Shown: positions 1-9,547 of the stretch, in pieces
Numbering within the stretch: position 1 is the first letter of the stretch
Layout of the letters: each line of letters opens with the position of its first letter
Assembly (NCBI RefSeq): GCF_025685655.1
Contig: NZ_JAGSYG010000005.1
Span: 281,037-345,036, forward strand
Reading direction: 5' to 3'
From: Acidicapsa ligni
Lineage (GTDB): Bacteria; Acidobacteriota; Terriglobia; Terriglobales; Acidobacteriaceae
Length of the DNA: 64,000 bases
Program-made: the position numbers and the translations under genes
The notes under the pieces: generated by a model
What the model saw: only the letters and a program-made list of their open reading frames with translations
What the model was told of the DNA's origin: nothing
Databases searched by the model: none

Positions 1-184
1 TGTTGTGGCAGATGCGCGTTCCTACCTCGACAACGGACTGGTGCATCTCTGCCTTGACGCGCTCTTCAAGACGCATCTTGCCCTGCGAAAGCATCTCCGT
101 AGCAATATGAGAGCGCAGGTCACGGGTGACAGGATCGATTGTCTGGTATTCCTCTTCAATGCCGAGCGTAAAGGATGGCCGCAT
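1..184 (-). CDS. Carboxylate-amine ligase, YbdK/GCS2 family (5' part only)
   Basis: Reading the minus strand from an ATG at 184 gives 61 residues before the window edge. They begin MRPSFTLGIEEEYQTIDP and continue through TRDLRSHI, the N-terminal signature of the YbdK/EgtA-like glutamate-cysteine ligase family 2, which joins a carboxylate to an amine with ATP. A GGAG sits a few bases upstream of the ATG. It is transcribed away from alkB, and a 124-base gap between the two starts holds both promoters. The catalytic domain lies outside the window, so substrate and completeness cannot be judged. An ATP-grasp ligase on the same strand lies beyond alkB. Confidence 0.75.
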   Translation of the reverse strand, partial: MRPSFTLGIEEEYQTIDPVTRDLRSHIATEMLSQGKMRLEERVKAEMHQSVVEVGTRICHN

Positions 185-308
185 GGAATCTCCTGTCAGG
201 GTTTTTCACAGCTTTCCGCCAATTGTAAGGCCCACATCCGGATCTAAAGACAACATCAAAACATTTCGCCATATATTCGCCTTTTGCGTTAAGATAAACG
301 TGCGTGCA

Positions 309-989
309 ATGAACCTCTTTTCCCAATTCGAAACTGAACCCACCCATGAGGAACTTTTCCCTGGAGCCGTTCTGATGCGAGGCCTGGCGCTTCCGCTGGA
401 TAGGGAACTCCTTGCTGCTGTTGAAGATATCGCTACTGTAATCCCATTTCGCCACATGACGACGTCGGGCGGGCTGAAAATGCATGTGGTCAGTACGGGG
501 TGTGGGCCGCGCCAGGTCCATGATCGCGTCCCATTTCGGTACGGCGCCCCATCGTCTGTGCCGTCCATGCCAGGTTTCCCTGATTCACCCCAGGCAACAG
601 AGAATCATGCGCGGCCTCCGATGCCGGAAGTTTTTCATTCGTTTGCGATTCAAGCTGCAACTCTCGCCGGTTTCCCGCGCTTTCGTCCCGACTCTGGGCA
701 CATCAATCGCTATCACGCTGGAATCAAACTCGGCCTTCATCAGGACCGCGACGAAAACGACCTGCGTCAACCCATCGTGAGCGTCTCGCTGGGGCTGTCA
801 GCAGTGTTTTTGCTCGGCGGCCTGGAACGAAGTGAGAAACCGCGCCACATTCTGCTTGAGCATGGAGATGTAATTGTCTGGGGTGGTCCATCGCGCCTGC
901 GCTTCCACGGTGTACAGCCGCTGAAGCCCGGCAGCCATCTACTCACCGGTGTGTACCGCTATAACCTGACCTTCCGCAAGACGCACTAA
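309..989 (+). CDS. alkB: AlkB-type Fe(II)/2-oxoglutarate dioxygenase (DNA/RNA demethylase)
   Basis: 226 residues, close to the 216 of E. coli AlkB. The family removes alkyl lesions (1-meA, 3-meC) from nucleic acids by oxidative demethylation. The iron ligands are visible as His144-x-Asp146 in GLHQDRDE and His200 in RLRFHG. The 2-oxoglutarate arginines are Arg217 and Arg223 in YRYNLTFR, with the same 17- and 6-residue spacing as E. coli H187/R204/R210. The nucleotide-binding lid motif HINRYHAG precedes them. The frame is open upstream to 126, but similarity starts at the ATG at 309; a GTG at 300 is an alternative and neither has a clear Shine-Dalgarno. A strong hairpin follows the stop. It stands alone rather than in an ada operon. 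Confidence 0.93.
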   Translation: MNLFSQFETEPTHEELFPGAVLMRGLALPLDRELLAAVEDIATVIPFRHMTTSGGLKMHVVSTGCGPRQVHDRVPFRYGAPSSVPSMPGFPDSPQATENHARPPMPEVFHSFAIQAATLAGFPRFRPDSGHINRYHAGIKLGLHQDRDENDLRQPIVSVSLGLSAVFLLGGLERSEKPRHILLEHGDVIVWGGPSRLRFHGVQPLKPGSHLLTGVYRYNLTFRKTH

Positions 990-1005
990 GTTGTCTCGCA
1001 GATGA

Positions 1006-1045
1006 AACACGAATGCCGTGCGATGAACCGCACGGCATTCGTGTT
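1006..1045. terminator. Bidirectional hairpin terminator between alkB and the ATP-grasp gene
   Basis: Perfect 17-bp inverted repeat: arm 1006-1022 pairs with 1029-1045 around a 6-base loop. It lies between two convergent genes (stops at 989 and 1064), so it can end both transcripts, although neither side has a long T run. Confidence 0.75.
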
Positions 1046-1063
1046 GACGGATGGAAGCGCTTA

Positions 1064-2092
1064 CTACTTCTTTGTTGCTTTTGCCGCTACTTTTTGGGGC
1101 TTAGCAGCTTTCTTTGCAGGCGCCTTTTTCTTCGCGGGCTTTGCTGTTTTTGCCGGAGTAGGTGCGGCTCCGAGGAAGCCGGACCAGCGTAATTCAAGTA
1201 CGCTGGGAGCCTTCTTCGCTTTTTCAATTGCGAGCGCAGCAACCTCAGAAACGATCCATTCGAAGTTGGCTTCGCCGACGGAATGCAGATCTGCGTCGGG
1301 CGCTGGATTCATGAAATCGATTGCGTACGGAATTCCGTTTTCGACAGCAAACTCAACCGTATTCAAGTCATAGCCGAGAGCCTGGCAGAGCTTCAATGCG
1401 TCCTGCTCGACGCGTTTGAGCAAAGCCTTATCGTACTTCGGCGGATTCTGCAGATAGCGCTCGTGATGTGGGTTTCGTGGGTCATAAGGCATGACGCGCA
1501 CCTTCTTCTGCCCCACAACATAGCAACGGAAATACTCTTTGAAATCAACTGCTTTCTGGTACATCATGCACAGCGAGCCGGACTGATCGTAGGCGTTAAA
1601 AAACTCTTCGCGATTGTGAATGTGATACACGTCGCGCCAGCCACCGCCATCGACCGGTTTCATGAATCCATGCTCGCCGACGTAGTTGAAAACTCCATCC
1701 CAGTCGAGCGGATATTCGAGGTTGCGCATGGAGCGTTCGTTGGTGCCTTCGGGGTATTTCTTATGCGGCAAAATGACGGTCGGCGGCACGGCAACGCCGA
1801 GCTTTTCAGCGAGTGTGTAGTTGAAAAATTTATCGTCTGCAGACCACCAGAACGGGTTGTTGATGATCACCGTTCCATTGATCGCTGCGTGCTTGAGGAA
1901 GGCACGATAAAACGGAATGTCGTGCGAAATACGATCGACAATGACGGAATATTTCGGAGTCTTGTCGAGGTGGACAGCGCCGGTTTCGACGAACTCGGCA
2001 GTGATGCCGTCTACGTGAAGCGAATTAATGCGTTCCACGAGTGCACCGGGAAAGCTGTTTTCCATACCGAACAAAACGCCGATTTTTTTCAT
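1064..2092 (-). CDS. ATP-grasp domain protein with a Lys/Ala-rich C-terminal tail
   Basis: 342 residues. The body (about 1-305) resembles RimK/glutathione-synthetase-like ATP-grasp ligases: a lysine in GFMKPVDGGGWRDV (about 143-156) for ATP binding, and a C-terminal metal-binding stretch AIDFMNPAPDADLHS (about 257-271). Residues about 311-342 are almost only Lys, Ala and Pro (PAKKKAPAKKAAKP), resembling histone H1-like nucleic-acid-binding tails. The ATG at 2092 is preceded by AGGAGG at good spacing. The substrate is unknown. A YbdK-type ligase on the same strand lies beyond alkB, and the two ligases might share a pathway, but nothing here proves it. Confidence 0.75.
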   Translation of the reverse strand: MKKIGVLFGMENSFPGALVERINSLHVDGITAEFVETGAVHLDKTPKYSVIVDRISHDIPFYRAFLKHAAINGTVIINNPFWWSADDKFFNYTLAEKLGVAVPPTVILPHKKYPEGTNERSMRNLEYPLDWDGVFNYVGEHGFMKPVDGGGWRDVYHIHNREEFFNAYDQSGSLCMMYQKAVDFKEYFRCYVVGQKKVRVMPYDPRNPHHERYLQNPPKYDKALLKRVEQDALKLCQALGYDLNTVEFAVENGIPYAIDFMNPAPDADLHSVGEANFEWIVSEVAALAIEKAKKAPSVLELRWSGFLGAAPTPAKTAKPAKKKAPAKKAAKPQKVAAKATKK

Positions 2093-2405
2093 TCCTATCG
2101 TCCTCCTGAGAAATCGAGAGAGCCTTCCAACCCGATTGCTGCCTCTAGTTTAAGGCAGACTATCGAAGGAGCCTTTGCAATTACTGTGCTGAATCGAGCG
2201 TGAATCCGCATCGAAATACTCATCCTTTGGATATTTCGCCTTGAATACAGAGATGAGTTTGTTTCCTTTGACTCCATATGTTTTTTTATATCTATTTGAT
2301 TGCAATAGGGATCGGCTAGGGAAATATTTATGCCGTCTATAGTTATGGCTCAGGGAAGCAAGCCATCCGTGATCATTCCTTCTTTGGGCACGGATAAGGA
2401 AACTC
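2093..2405. other. Intergenic region upstream of the ATP-grasp gene
   Basis: 313 bases with no convincing gene. A minus-strand ORF at 2095-2277 has no ribosome-binding site and no recognisable sequence. The ATP-grasp promoter should lie here. An AT-rich stretch with a T8 run sits near 2280. No other structure was recognised. Confidence 0.4.
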
Positions 2406-2434
2406 GAGCGATAGAAAGAATTCTTCTATCGCTC
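2406..2434 (-). terminator. Hairpin terminator of the NHL/Ig-like gene
   Basis: An 11-bp perfect stem (2406-2416 with 2424-2434) and 7-base loop just after the minus-strand stop at 2448, followed on the minus strand by a short T-containing stretch. Confidence 0.7.
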
Positions 2435-2447
2435 AAGCATTCCTCGT

Positions 2448-4958
2448 TTAGTTAACCCTGGGATTTCTTATAGCTCGTGCCGGGCTCGCAATTAGAGTCT
2501 GACACAGGGTTCTCGGCGCAACGACCTCTTTCAATGTGGGCGAAACCGCTGCTGCATGGGTTGCATCTCCCTCATAACTTGCTGTGAGCATGTGAGTACC
2601 TGCACTCAACGCCGGTATAGTGAACAAAGCGCTGCCCTGGTTGAGTGTCACGTTTGCCAGGGATTTGCTTCCGTCCTTCAGTTGCACTATTCCAGCCGGT
2701 GCGCTGCTTGGGGTCTTTCCCGTTACCGCAATAGATAAGGCGATAGACGTGCATGAGGTTACATTGCTTGTCTTGCTGCCAAGTTTTACCGTGGCAGGCG
2801 TTTTGGCTGCGGCTACAACGGTGATCGTACGTGTTAGCGGTCCCGCAACTGAGTAGTTGCCATCGCCGCTATAACTCGCCGAAAGCGTATGGGCCTTGAT
2901 CGTCAATCCTGTCAGGTTGGCGGATGCAACGCCCGAAGCGAGTGCTACAGGGTTTCCAAAGACAGCTCCATCCACGCTGAACTTCACAGTGCCGGTAGGA
3001 GCCGTTCCTGTGGAAGTTACGCTGACGCTGAACTTGACCGTGGTTCCAGAAGTAAAGGACGCTCCCGATGCAGGAGCCGTGATGGCAAAAGTTGGACTGG
3101 GCAGTGTACCGGTTCCTGAGAGGGAGACAGTGTTGGAGTTCGTAACCGTGTTATCCAGAAACACGATATTCGCAGTCCTAGTTCCCGCAGCAGCAGGCTT
3201 GAAGATCACGCCAACCTTGCAGCTCTGACCATTGGCAAGAACGCCATTTGCAGTGATGTTGCAACTGGTTGTGTTGGGGTCGAGAGTAAAGTCGCCGGCA
3301 TTGGTTCCGCTGATTAGAACTTTGGTGAAGGTGAGTTGCGAATTTCCAGTGTTGGAAAGGGTAATGGTTTTGGCTACGCTCGCAGAGCCCCTTAACTGAT
3401 TGCCGAAAGGCAGAGCGCCATTCGGGCCGAGCTTCCTAATCGACTGGGCAGTTCCGGTGGAGGCTGAATTGCTGATGATATAGACCTGTCCCTGGGAATC
3501 CACTGCAACTCCGGTTGGAGCGTTGATCGCCGAGAGCGTTCCCGCTCCGCCATCCCCGGAATTGCCCGCTGTCCCTGTTCCAGCAATGGTGCTGATGATG
3601 CCGGTTGCTGAGTCAATTGTGCGCACCCTGTTGTTTTTAGTGTCGGTGAAATACATGTTCCCCGCGATATCGAAGGCGAACTGACCCACGGCAGAGCCGA
3701 TCTCGGCATTTCGCGCCTGGCCGCCATCTCCTGAAAAACCGCAGGTTTTACCGCCGGCAATTTTCTTGTAAGTGGGGCGGGAATTAGCTGCGTCGCTGTA
3801 GCTTTGCGAATTAATCTGACAGACGCTTGTGATGCTCCAGGAGGAATACAGATTGTCTTCAGCATCTACGGCAAAGGCGTCATTCCCTATTGCTTGATAG
3901 GTAAAGGGATCATAAAGACGCGCGAGAGTCACTGGAGAAGTCTGAACTGAGGCTAAAGCAGCTCCTGCCGCACCATCCGTAAAAAATAATTGGTTGTTAG
4001 CATCGATGGACATCTGCCCGGGCGAATAGAGCAATTCTGCGCCTATATTGCATGGGGAGGCAACCGTACAACTATCGGTTCCCGTTCCGCTCAACTGGAA
4101 TTGCAGACCATAATCATAAATCTCAAAGACCTTGGCGGCAGCAGGTTCGCTGAAGAAGACTTCGCCGAATGTATCCACGGCAATTCCTACTGGCGCGCTC
4201 AGGCTGCCGGAAGAGACAGTGGTGATCGTCCCGCTGGAATCGATTGAGCGAATGACATTGTTGCCTGTGTCGGCGATGTAGAGAGTATCGCCACCATCTG
4301 TAGCAAGATTCTGCGCGCCGAGAAGCAGTCCCTTGTTGGATGGATAAGTTCCAGCAACTGTCGATATCATCGCAGGCGTAAAGCTGATCACGGGCGCGTA
4401 GCCATTGCCGCCCAGACCGACATAAAAAGGCGTGATGGATGCAGTGTGATCGATGGTCAATTTACCTACCCGGTGGCCTGCACCTTGCGGCGTAAAGCGT
4501 ACCAGAAGCGTGCAGGTAGTTTTGGCCTGGTAGATATCGCCCTCGACGCAACTGCTGCCCTGCTCAACCTGAAAATCAGGTGTCGAAGCAATCTTCGTAA
4601 GCTTGGTAGTCTCTGCGAAACGCAGAGTCAGCTTTTCAAGGTCGGCGGGCTCTCCAACTTTGGCGTCGGCAAAGTTTCGAAAGTTCGCTGGAGGCTGGGA
4701 CGTAGTGCTTCCGGGCTTTGCTGCTGCTTCACTCTGCACCTCACGAACCTCAGCCGGATCAAGAGAGATGACGGGGGAGAGGACTGGTTTTGAGGATTGT
4801 GCAACGGCTATCGTGCTGACGGCACAGGCTAATACGGTGCAGCCTAAAACTGTGAGGCCTGGAACTGTAAGGCAAGGTATGGCTAAGAGTCTGAAGATAT
4901 TTCTTCTCGGTATACGGGTTTGTTGAATGCAGATTTGCCGGCTGCTGGGGAAATTCAT
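2448..4958 (-). CDS. Secreted NHL-repeat / choice-of-anchor D / Ig-like repeat protein
   Basis: 836 residues from the ATG at 4958, which has AGGAGG six bases upstream; the frame is open to 5057 but that extension lacks a site. A long signal sequence (hydrophobic LLAIPCLTVPGLTVLGCTVLACAV, ending near AVAQ) is followed by a region resembling ASPM/Hydin-type "choice-of-anchor D" domains. NHL-type propeller repeats come next (units such as LYIADTGNNVIRSID and MYFTDTKNNRVRTID), then a second anchor-D domain and two bacterial Ig-like domains (SVDGAVFGNPVALASG, SASYSGDGNYS). Such proteins are common outer-surface or secreted proteins of acidobacteria. No catalytic motif is visible, so an adhesion or structural role is only a guess. 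Confidence 0.8.
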   Translation of the reverse strand: MNFPSSRQICIQQTRIPRRNIFRLLAIPCLTVPGLTVLGCTVLACAVSTIAVAQSSKPVLSPVISLDPAEVREVQSEAAAKPGSTTSQPPANFRNFADAKVGEPADLEKLTLRFAETTKLTKIASTPDFQVEQGSSCVEGDIYQAKTTCTLLVRFTPQGAGHRVGKLTIDHTASITPFYVGLGGNGYAPVISFTPAMISTVAGTYPSNKGLLLGAQNLATDGGDTLYIADTGNNVIRSIDSSGTITTVSSGSLSAPVGIAVDTFGEVFFSEPAAAKVFEIYDYGLQFQLSGTGTDSCTVASPCNIGAELLYSPGQMSIDANNQLFFTDGAAGAALASVQTSPVTLARLYDPFTYQAIGNDAFAVDAEDNLYSSWSITSVCQINSQSYSDAANSRPTYKKIAGGKTCGFSGDGGQARNAEIGSAVGQFAFDIAGNMYFTDTKNNRVRTIDSATGIISTIAGTGTAGNSGDGGAGTLSAINAPTGVAVDSQGQVYIISNSASTGTAQSIRKLGPNGALPFGNQLRGSASVAKTITLSNTGNSQLTFTKVLISGTNAGDFTLDPNTTSCNITANGVLANGQSCKVGVIFKPAAAGTRTANIVFLDNTVTNSNTVSLSGTGTLPSPTFAITAPASGASFTSGTTVKFSVSVTSTGTAPTGTVKFSVDGAVFGNPVALASGVASANLTGLTIKAHTLSASYSGDGNYSVAGPLTRTITVVAAAKTPATVKLGSKTSNVTSCTSIALSIAVTGKTPSSAPAGIVQLKDGSKSLANVTLNQGSALFTIPALSAGTHMLTASYEGDATHAAAVSPTLKEVVAPRTLCQTLIASPARAIRNPRVN

Positions 4959-5385
4959 ATTCTTCCTCCTGGAGTGGATCGGGTGCGATGCGGTGAATAG
5001 TGCTTGCGAACTCACTTGCGTATCAACATATTCATGCGTACGGAGAGGTGTGTTCATCTTCGCTAAATTGGCGAAGACGACAAGCGACGGCGTGGCCGTG
5101 CCCTGATGGCAAAACTGCCTGGATAGAAAAATGAAAGTGATGCGCAGAAATAGCCCCGGGGGGACAGGGCAACCCAGGTATCCGGTCTTAAGCTCAAGCC
5201 GCTATGATGCTGTACGGTTGAGGCGGGAAGTCGTTCGCCGAATTACGGGAAGCGTAACCGAAGCGCGGTATATTTGTCGCCTGAAATTGGAAGAAGGAAG
5301 TGTGAAATTATTCACTACACATCTCAAACGCAAATGTAGCTCGTCCCGCATTTTGCGTCTGAGATGTGTGGCAAGATGCGTTGCC
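4959..5385. other. Intergenic region upstream of the NHL/Ig-like gene
   Basis: 427 bases with no supportable gene. It contains a 6-bp inverted repeat (5058-5063 with 5071-5076, CTTCGC arms) upstream of the NHL gene, and a long imperfect hairpin at 5317-5369 described separately. The NHL gene promoter is expected here. Confidence 0.4.
5317..5369 (-). terminator. Long inverted repeat after the DUF4139 gene
   Basis: 18-base arms (5317-5334 and 5352-5369) pair with one mismatch around a 17-base spacer. It lies 16 bases beyond the minus-strand stop at 5386, so a transcript 3' end is the simplest role. No classic T run follows. Confidence 0.5.
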
Positions 5386-7581
5386 TCAGTTACCCGATGA
5401 GGTCCAGTTGATGGTCAGAGTTAGCAGCGTTTGGCGAAGTGATTCTACCGAGGCTTTTCTCTTTTCCTGTAAGTCGGTATTTTGTTTGCGGACTGTTTGT
5501 AATTCATCTTCGGCGCGGTTCAGTTCGTCTACAAAACGCCTGGCTGCATCGTTGCCTTTAAGGGCGGTCAAGTTCTCGCGTGCGCGGGCTTCGTCGGCGG
5601 TAAGGGAGATGATTTTTTCATTGGATTGTTGGATCTGAGCTTGCATCTCCTGGATCTCATGTTGCGCCATGTAGATGGGCTTGAGTTGATCGAGCAGCGC
5701 GGGAACTTCTTCCGTTAGGCTTTGCAGGGCTCCGACCTGATCTGCGTCTGGCTGAATCTCCCAGCTCTCGTATTCGGTTCCTTCGTCGCCGACTTGCTGT
5801 TTGGCGGACTGGTGCGCAGGCACGGCAATTTTGAAGCGGTAGAGATTGGCCGCGGTTTCGGTTGGTTTGGATTCCGGTGTGAGAGTACGGTCACCGCGAC
5901 GGGGCAGTTCCAGCACTACGATGCGAGCTTCATCGGCTGAGTTTGAAACGGTGAAAGTGCTTCTGCCCTGAACGCCGTATTTCTTTTGAATGACCGCGGG
6001 GTTGCCTTTGTTGGGATAGATGTGAACTTCGCGAATCTCGCGCTTGTTCTCGTCATTCGTTTCACGCACACGAACGGCCTGGTCGGAGGCGTAAGAGATA
6101 AGGCGTTTTTCACCAGGATGGATGGGGTCGAGAAGGCCTTCCCCTGCGAATGTTCCGCTCTCGAATACGGAGAAGCTGCCGCTGTCGAAGGTGAGTTTTG
6201 AGGTGTTCTCAAGCCAGAGTGCGCGGAAGGGATGCGGTTCGGTCTGCGACCACAAGGTGACGCGCTCCGCGGGTAGTTTTTCCTGAAGGATGGGAACCAT
6301 CGCGGATTCATTTTTGTGAATAGTGACCGGCTGAGCGAGCGTGTATTGGAAGAAGTCATCAAAGGCATTCGCGGAGACATCGCCTTGCTGGATGGCGTCG
6401 CTGGGGCGATAGACTCCACCGCCACCGCCGCCAAATATACTGCCGATCACGCCACCTGCTGCGCCGGAACTTATGCCGCCGCCTACGCCGGAACCGGTGC
6501 CTTCCATTCCAGCCACGCCGGGATTCATTCGCGTCTTTGGGGCCATGAGACGGTTGTTCATGGATGCGGTCATTTGTTCCATTGGAACCGGTGCTTGAGG
6601 CTCGCGCATCTCGGCTGCTTCATGCGTCTGCGGAGTAGTCATCGCGGTCGTTGAAATCGGAACTTCTGGGCGGCGCAGATACAGCGGCTGCGAGAGCGGC
6701 TGAATGAAGCTCTGCGGCGCTCCGGCAACGAGAGAGAGTTGGACATTATCCCAGTCGGCTCCGATCGTGTTGTCGACTACGGCCCAGCCTTGCAGGATGG
6801 CATTGCCGTCTGCCGTATTTGGAAAGACGATGCGGTAGGTAGACTTCCAGACAGGGACTTCGCTGATGTAACTAACACGAAGCTGACGCTGGCCCTGGCC
6901 GAGCGCGTCGAGTGTAAGATGGCGCAAACCTGTGGCGTGTGTCGTGCTGAGTAGCTCAAGATAGCGGTCGAGCTGCCCTTGCAGGCTCGCGTCGAGCGGC
7001 CGCACGCTGAGCGTCGGAGTAAGCTCGATAACGCGGACGGCGCTGCCCGTAGAGATGAGCGTCAGATAGCTCTTGTCGACAGTCGCGTCGCCTGTGGCGG
7101 CTTTCTCCGTCCTGGTTTCGATAGACATGAGCCGACCGGTAATTACTCCACCAGGGCCGCCGGATACCTCGACACGCTGGCCGCGCAGCGACTGAAATAA
7201 TTCAGTGGAACTCGGGTCATCGCTCATCCCCAGCGACAGCGATTTAAGCTGCTCTGCAAGCGGAGTAGTGGAGTTGTAATTGACGCCTGCAATGCGGCCA
7301 CCGCCTTCGTCAAGCACGGTTAGGGATTGCAATACATCATTCAGTTGTGACGAGGTGAAGTCAATCGTCACGCGCTGGTTGCCGCTGACGCTGCCGGTGT
7401 GTTCGAAGTAGCCGACGCCGTTCTTGTAGAGAACCACTTGCCGGACGGGGAGTCCATGGGCCGTGGCGGCTGGCTCGGCTGTTTTTGGAGCAGCAGCTTT
7501 AAGCGTGGCAGGCGTCTGGGACATCATGAAGCAGGGAGCACCTGCAGCAAACAAGAGTGCGGCGGAGAAGAGCGGGCGCAT
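5386..7581 (-). CDS. DUF4139 domain-containing exported protein
   Basis: 731 residues from the ATG at 7581 (CTGGAGA upstream; the longer frame to 7614 adds 11 residues before a normal signal peptide, MRPLFSAALLFAAGAP). The N-terminal domain opens with QVVLYKNGVGYFEH, and the central SYISEVPVWKSTYRIV is the typical DUF4139 motif. Residues about 361-395 form a Gly/Ser-rich linker (GGGISSGAAGGVIGSIFGGG) that splits the domain. The C-terminus (about 630-710) is predicted coiled coil (QEMQAQIQQSNEKIISL onward). The function of the family is unknown. It is divergent from poxB with a 232-base shared upstream region. Confidence 0.75.
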   Translation of the reverse strand: MRPLFSAALLFAAGAPCFMMSQTPATLKAAAPKTAEPAATAHGLPVRQVVLYKNGVGYFEHTGSVSGNQRVTIDFTSSQLNDVLQSLTVLDEGGGRIAGVNYNSTTPLAEQLKSLSLGMSDDPSSTELFQSLRGQRVEVSGGPGGVITGRLMSIETRTEKAATGDATVDKSYLTLISTGSAVRVIELTPTLSVRPLDASLQGQLDRYLELLSTTHATGLRHLTLDALGQGQRQLRVSYISEVPVWKSTYRIVFPNTADGNAILQGWAVVDNTIGADWDNVQLSLVAGAPQSFIQPLSQPLYLRRPEVPISTTAMTTPQTHEAAEMREPQAPVPMEQMTASMNNRLMAPKTRMNPGVAGMEGTGSGVGGGISSGAAGGVIGSIFGGGGGGVYRPSDAIQQGDVSANAFDDFFQYTLAQPVTIHKNESAMVPILQEKLPAERVTLWSQTEPHPFRALWLENTSKLTFDSGSFSVFESGTFAGEGLLDPIHPGEKRLISYASDQAVRVRETNDENKREIREVHIYPNKGNPAVIQKKYGVQGRSTFTVSNSADEARIVVLELPRRGDRTLTPESKPTETAANLYRFKIAVPAHQSAKQQVGDEGTEYESWEIQPDADQVGALQSLTEEVPALLDQLKPIYMAQHEIQEMQAQIQQSNEKIISLTADEARARENLTALKGNDAARRFVDELNRAEDELQTVRKQNTDLQEKRKASVESLRQTLLTLTINWTSSGN

Positions 7582-7813
7582 TGTGTCTCCAGCGTTGCGG
7601 ATCCTGCGGTTCAAGAGTGTGTTATTACCGGATATCTAATTACTTTGACCCTGCAGGAGCAAAAAAGGTTCCCGACATATTCAAGAAGTTATACTCAGGC
7701 ATGTTTTGATCTCATGTGTGAAGCTTCAGTGAATGAGAACGGGAATGCGTAGCCTGGTTGAAAGAAGACCAACTGGGTTGCTGTCCTCAGCATCCTACCG
7801 AGCGGAGGGAAGA

Positions 7814-9538
7814 ATGGCAAAGAGTGCGGCAGAGGTAATTGTAGAGACGCTTGTAGCTTCGGGAATAAAGCGAGTGTACGGATTGCCCGGCGATTCATTG
7901 AATGGGTTGACGGACGCAATTCGAACGCATAGCGAGATTCAATGGGTGCATGTTCGCCATGAAGAGGTCGCAGCTTTTGCGGCTGGCGCCGAGGCGCATC
8001 TCACGGGCGATCTTGTCGTGTGCGCGGGCAGTTGCGGGCCGGGCAATCTGCATTTGATCAATGGACTGTATGACTGTCATCGCAGCCGTGTTCCTGTGCT
8101 GGCGATTGCGGCGCAGATACCGAGCTCAGAGTTAGGCACGGGTTATTTTCAAGAGACGCATCCTGAGATACTTTTCAAAGATTGCAGCCACTACTGCGAA
8201 CTGGTGAGCGAGTCTAATAATGTGCCGCGCATTTTAAAGATTGCAATGCGTACGGCGATTGCGCGTCGCGGTGTAGCGGTGATTGTTGCGCCTGGCGATG
8301 TGCTGCTTGGCGACTGCTCGGGCGAGGTGGAAGCGATCAAGCTCTGCGATCCAGCGTCTGTGCATCATGCATGCGAAGACGATCTCAAGGCAGCGGTATC
8401 GCTGTTGAACGATGCGAAGAAAGTAACGATTCTAGGCGGCATTGGCTGTGCTGGAGCACATGCAGAGTTGATGGCCCTAGCCGCGCAGTTACAGGCGCCG
8501 ATTGTTCATGCACTGCGCGGTAAAGAGTTTATTGAGCACGATAATCCGAATGACGTTGGCATGACGGGTTTGCTCGGTTTCAGCTCGGGCTATTACGCGA
8601 TGAAGAACTGCGATGTGCTGCTGATGCTGGGCACTGATTTTCCTTACACGCAGTTCTTTCCGGAGAAGGCGAAGATCATTCAGGTCGATCTTCGCGGAGA
8701 GCAGATTGGGCGGCGCACGCGTGTCGATCTGGGCTTGATTGGCAGCGTGAAAGACACGATACATGCGCTGTTGCCGCAGCTCAAGGGAGAGAAGAATTCC
8801 GATCATCTGAAGACGTCAGTCGATCACTACAAGAAGGCGCGCAAGGATCTCGATGAGCTTGCTGTTGGTGAGCCGGGCAAGACGCCGATTCATCCGCAGT
8901 ACGTGGCTAAGTTAATCGACGAACTCGCTGCGGAAGATACGGTATTCACGTGCGATGTAGGCACGCCGACGATCTGGGCTGCGCGCTATCTGCGCATGAA
9001 TGGGCAGCGTAGTTTGCTTGGTTCGTTTGTGCATGGATCGATGGCGAGTGCGGTTCCGCAGGCGATTGGCGCGCAGGCGGCGTTTGCAAAACGGCAGGTG
9101 ATTGCGCTGGCTGGTGATGGCGGCCTGGCGATGTTGCTCGGCGACTTGCTGACATTGAAACAGATGAAGCTGCCGGTAAAGATTGTGGTCTTCAATAACA
9201 GTGCGCTGGGCTTTGTGGAGCTTGAGATGAAGGCGGCTGGGTTCCTGGACTTCGGTACGACGCTTGAGAATCCATCGTTTGCAGAGATTGCGAAGGCATG
9301 CGGTTTTCTCGGAGTGCGTGTCGAGAAGCCGGAGGATTTGAAAGGCGCGTTGCAGCAGGCGTTGGCCTTTGATGGGCCAGCATTGGTGGATGTTGTGGTG
9401 AACCGGCAGGAGCTGTCATTGCCGCCATCGATCGAGTTCAAGCAGGCGACTGGCTTTGGTCTTTACATCATGCGCGCGGTGATGAATGGCCGCGCGGATG
9501 AGGTAATCGATCTGGCGAAGACGAATCTGTTTCGCTAG
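7814..9538 (+). CDS. poxB: Pyruvate dehydrogenase (quinone)-like ThDP enzyme
   Basis: 574 residues from the ATG at 7814, preceded by GGAGG at good spacing; E. coli PoxB has 572. PoxB oxidatively decarboxylates pyruvate to acetate and CO2, passing electrons to membrane quinone. The ThDP-enzyme layout is complete: N-terminal pyrimidine-binding domain with the catalytic Glu in VRHEEVAAF, a middle FAD-type domain, and a C-terminal pyrophosphate domain with the GDGGLAMLLGD...NN motif. The C-terminus (EVIDLAKTNLFR) resembles the lipid-associating tail of PoxB. Other decarboxylases of the acetolactate synthase superfamily share this fold, but overall order and length favour PoxB. Promoter sequence must lie in 7582-7813; a TATACT at 7690-7695 is a possible -10. 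Confidence 0.85.
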   Translation: MAKSAAEVIVETLVASGIKRVYGLPGDSLNGLTDAIRTHSEIQWVHVRHEEVAAFAAGAEAHLTGDLVVCAGSCGPGNLHLINGLYDCHRSRVPVLAIAAQIPSSELGTGYFQETHPEILFKDCSHYCELVSESNNVPRILKIAMRTAIARRGVAVIVAPGDVLLGDCSGEVEAIKLCDPASVHHACEDDLKAAVSLLNDAKKVTILGGIGCAGAHAELMALAAQLQAPIVHALRGKEFIEHDNPNDVGMTGLLGFSSGYYAMKNCDVLLMLGTDFPYTQFFPEKAKIIQVDLRGEQIGRRTRVDLGLIGSVKDTIHALLPQLKGEKNSDHLKTSVDHYKKARKDLDELAVGEPGKTPIHPQYVAKLIDELAAEDTVFTCDVGTPTIWAARYLRMNGQRSLLGSFVHGSMASAVPQAIGAQAAFAKRQVIALAGDGGLAMLLGDLLTLKQMKLPVKIVVFNNSALGFVELEMKAAGFLDFGTTLENPSFAEIAKACGFLGVRVEKPEDLKGALQQALAFDGPALVDVVVNRQELSLPPSIEFKQATGFGLYIMRAVMNGRADEVIDLAKTNLFR

Positions 9539-9547
9539 AAGTGCCGA

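Noticed and set aside
126..308. Upstream extension of the alkB frame
   Set aside because: It overlaps the divergent YbdK-type gene start, has no ribosome-binding site, and AlkB similarity starts at 309.
1283..2203. Plus-strand ORF opposite the ATP-grasp gene
   Set aside because: It is a shadow of the minus-strand gene, which has ATP-grasp motifs and an AGGAGG site.
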